Positions 63,065 through 64,000 of a stretch of 64,000 nucleotides of DNA are shown here, piece after piece. The notes under the pieces were generated by a model, which saw only the letters and a program-made list of their open reading frames with translations, ran no database searches and was not told where the DNA came from. The DNA lies in the NCBI RefSeq assembly GCF_030818575.1, contig NZ_JAUTAL010000001.1:2604001-2668000 (forward strand), given 5' to 3'. Both the position numbers and the translations under genes were made by a program. Position 1 is the stretch's first letter. Every line of letters starts with the position of its first letter. This DNA comes from Chryseobacterium camelliae. Its GTDB lineage: Bacteria > Bacteroidota > Bacteroidia > Flavobacteriales > Weeksellaceae.

Positions 63065-63355
63065 ATGAACAAGTCTGAATTAATCGACGCTATCGCTAAG
63101 GATGCGGGTATTACTAAAGTAGCTGCAAAAGCAGCTTTGGAATCTTTCATTACTAATGTAACTTCTACTTTAAAGAAAAAAGACGGAAAAGTTTCTTTGG
63201 TAGGATTCGGTACTTTCTCAGTATCTGAGCGTGCAGCTAGACAAGGAATTAACCCAGCTACTAAAAAGCCGATTAAAATTGCCGCTAAAAAAGTAGCAAA
63301 ATTCAAAGCAGGAGCCGATCTTTCACATGCGGTTTCAGGAGCTAAGAAAAAATAA
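63065..63355 (+). CDS. HU-family DNA-binding protein
   Basis: A 96-residue nucleoid protein. MNKSELIDAIAKDAGITKV opens the helical dimer part, LVGFGTFSVSERAARQGIN is the beta region and arm, and PATKKPIKIAAKKVAKFKAG completes the arm and C-terminal helix. Bends and packs DNA non-specifically. A very strong promoter and terminator surround it, consistent with high expression. Confidence 0.96.
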   Translation: MNKSELIDAIAKDAGITKVAAKAALESFITNVTSTLKKKDGKVSLVGFGTFSVSERAARQGINPATKKPIKIAAKKVAKFKAGADLSHAVSGAKKK

Positions 63356-63372
63356 TGCATGTTAGCCAATAC

Positions 63373-63410
63373 AAATAAAGGCTGCTTCTTAAGAAGCAGC
63401 CTTTATTTTT
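63373..63410. terminator. Bidirectional terminator between the HU gene and pdxH
   Basis: A perfect 18-bp palindrome (63373-63390 with 63391-63408) with T runs on both strands, between convergent genes. Confidence 0.9.
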
Positions 63411-63442
63411 GATATTATTTACCGGCATAGTTTTGAACACCA

Positions 63443-64000
63443 TTATGGTGCGAGGCGTGCAATTTTCCAGTCGAGCCCCTCTAAAGTATACAGGATACGG
63501 TCATGAAGACGGTTTGGTCTTCCCTGCCAGAATTCTATTTCATAGGGCCTTGCAAGGTAACCGCCCCAATTTTCCGGCCTCGGAACTTCAGTATTTTCAT
63601 ACTTTTCTTCAAGATCCTTAAGTTTTTGTTCAAGAAAAGCGCGATCCGGAATGACTTCGCTTTGCGGTGAAACCACTGCACCCAGCTGGCTGCCTTTTGG
63701 CCTGGAATGAAAATAGCCGTCACTCAGATTCTCAGCGATTTTCTCCAGATGGGCTTTAATAATGACCTGCCTCTCCAGGCCGGGCCAGAAAAAATGCAGG
63801 CACGCTTTATGATTCTTTTCTATGGACCTTCCTTTTCTGCTGCTGTAGTTCGTATAAAAAATAAATCCTTCGTAAGTATAGGATTTCAGTAGGACCATCC
63901 TCGTTCGGGGACATCCGTCGTCTTCCAGGGTAGAAACAGCCATGGCATTGGCCTCGGAAATACCCGGATTTGCACCTGCTTCAGAATACCAGTCCCTGAA
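63443..64000 (-). CDS. pdxH: Pyridoxamine 5'-phosphate oxidase (5' end outside the window)
   Basis: 186 codons in frame reach the window edge, so the true start is missing. An internal Met at 63943 is not the start: the preceding codons (DWYSEAGANPGISEANAM) are conserved family sequence. CPRTRMVLLKSY, FIFYTNYSSRKGRSIEKNHK, LHFFWPGLERQV and WQGRPNRLHDRI are FMN- and substrate-binding motifs. The enzyme makes pyridoxal 5'-phosphate from PNP/PMP. Confidence 0.95.
   Translation of the reverse strand, partial: FRDWYSEAGANPGISEANAMAVSTLEDDGCPRTRMVLLKSYTYEGFIFYTNYSSRKGRSIEKNHKACLHFFWPGLERQVIIKAHLEKIAENLSDGYFHSRPKGSQLGAVVSPQSEVIPDRAFLEQKLKDLEEKYENTEVPRPENWGGYLARPYEIEFWQGRPNRLHDRILYTLEGLDWKIARLAP

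Noticed and set aside
1..64000. CRISPR array, insertion sequences, prophage
   Set aside because: No regularly spaced repeats, transposase, or integrase genes were seen anywhere.

Overview
The window looks like chromosomal DNA of a flavobacterium of the Weeksellaceae, close to Chryseobacterium or Elizabethkingia. The evidence is the promoter style (TAnnTTTG -7 boxes, sometimes with a TTG/TTTG element upstream, and no consistent Shine-Dalgarno), GLPGLI-type and other secreted proteins with N-termini of the MKK...AQ type, an extended S16 protein, a PNGase F-type N-glycanase, TamB divergent from TsaD, and sigma-54 next to AsnRS. The species is an inference; no rRNA is present.

Layout. 1-8.3 kb: a dipeptidase (PepD), a LOG-family protein, a prolyl oligopeptidase broken by a frameshift, a RelA/SpoT-domain protein, a ferredoxin/ferredoxin reductase pair and a DUF3108 protein. 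8.3-13.5 kb: a candidate ~340-nt non-coding RNA, a histidine kinase/LuxR-type response regulator pair, PheS and a YceI lipoprotein. 13.5-26.7 kb: an orphan ABC ATPase, a candidate 6S-like RNA, two MFS transporters, a PhnA-like zinc ribbon protein, an RsmB-type methyltransferase, a secreted PNGase F-like enzyme, AsnB and a pirin/FMN-reductase/OsmC/GNAT operon. 26.8-41.7 kb: a sodium:solute symporter, split transketolase, an Lrp regulator, the 1.6k-residue TamB-like protein, TsaD, RsmE, TrmH and asparaginase.

41.7-45 kb is an AT-rich accessory patch directly after a tRNA-Ser(GGA) gene. It holds a 731-residue protein with a C-terminal C39/papain-like peptidase domain (Gln594, Cys600, His685, Asp701), two small downstream genes in immunity position and a degraded ORF. 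Its promoter overlaps a 13-bp inverted repeat. This is the most system-like unknown in the window. 45-64 kb returns to core content: a frameshifted outer-membrane barrel, RpoN, AsnRS (frameshifted near its end), a CDP-alcohol phosphotransferase operon, RimM/S16, nitroreductase, a GreA-like factor, an M3 peptidase, an LPG-synthase-type membrane protein with PanD, HU and the start-truncated PdxH.

Three genes (prolyl oligopeptidase, outer-membrane barrel, AsnRS) each need removal of exactly one base in a short homopolymer to become full length. AsnRS is normally essential, so base-calling or assembly error is a real possibility for all three. Three genes (ABC ATPase, 4-TM membrane protein, PanD) have the -7 box only 4-5 nt before ATG, which predicts leaderless mRNAs. 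Coordinates and motifs were read by eye; family assignments come from recalled motifs, not from searches.
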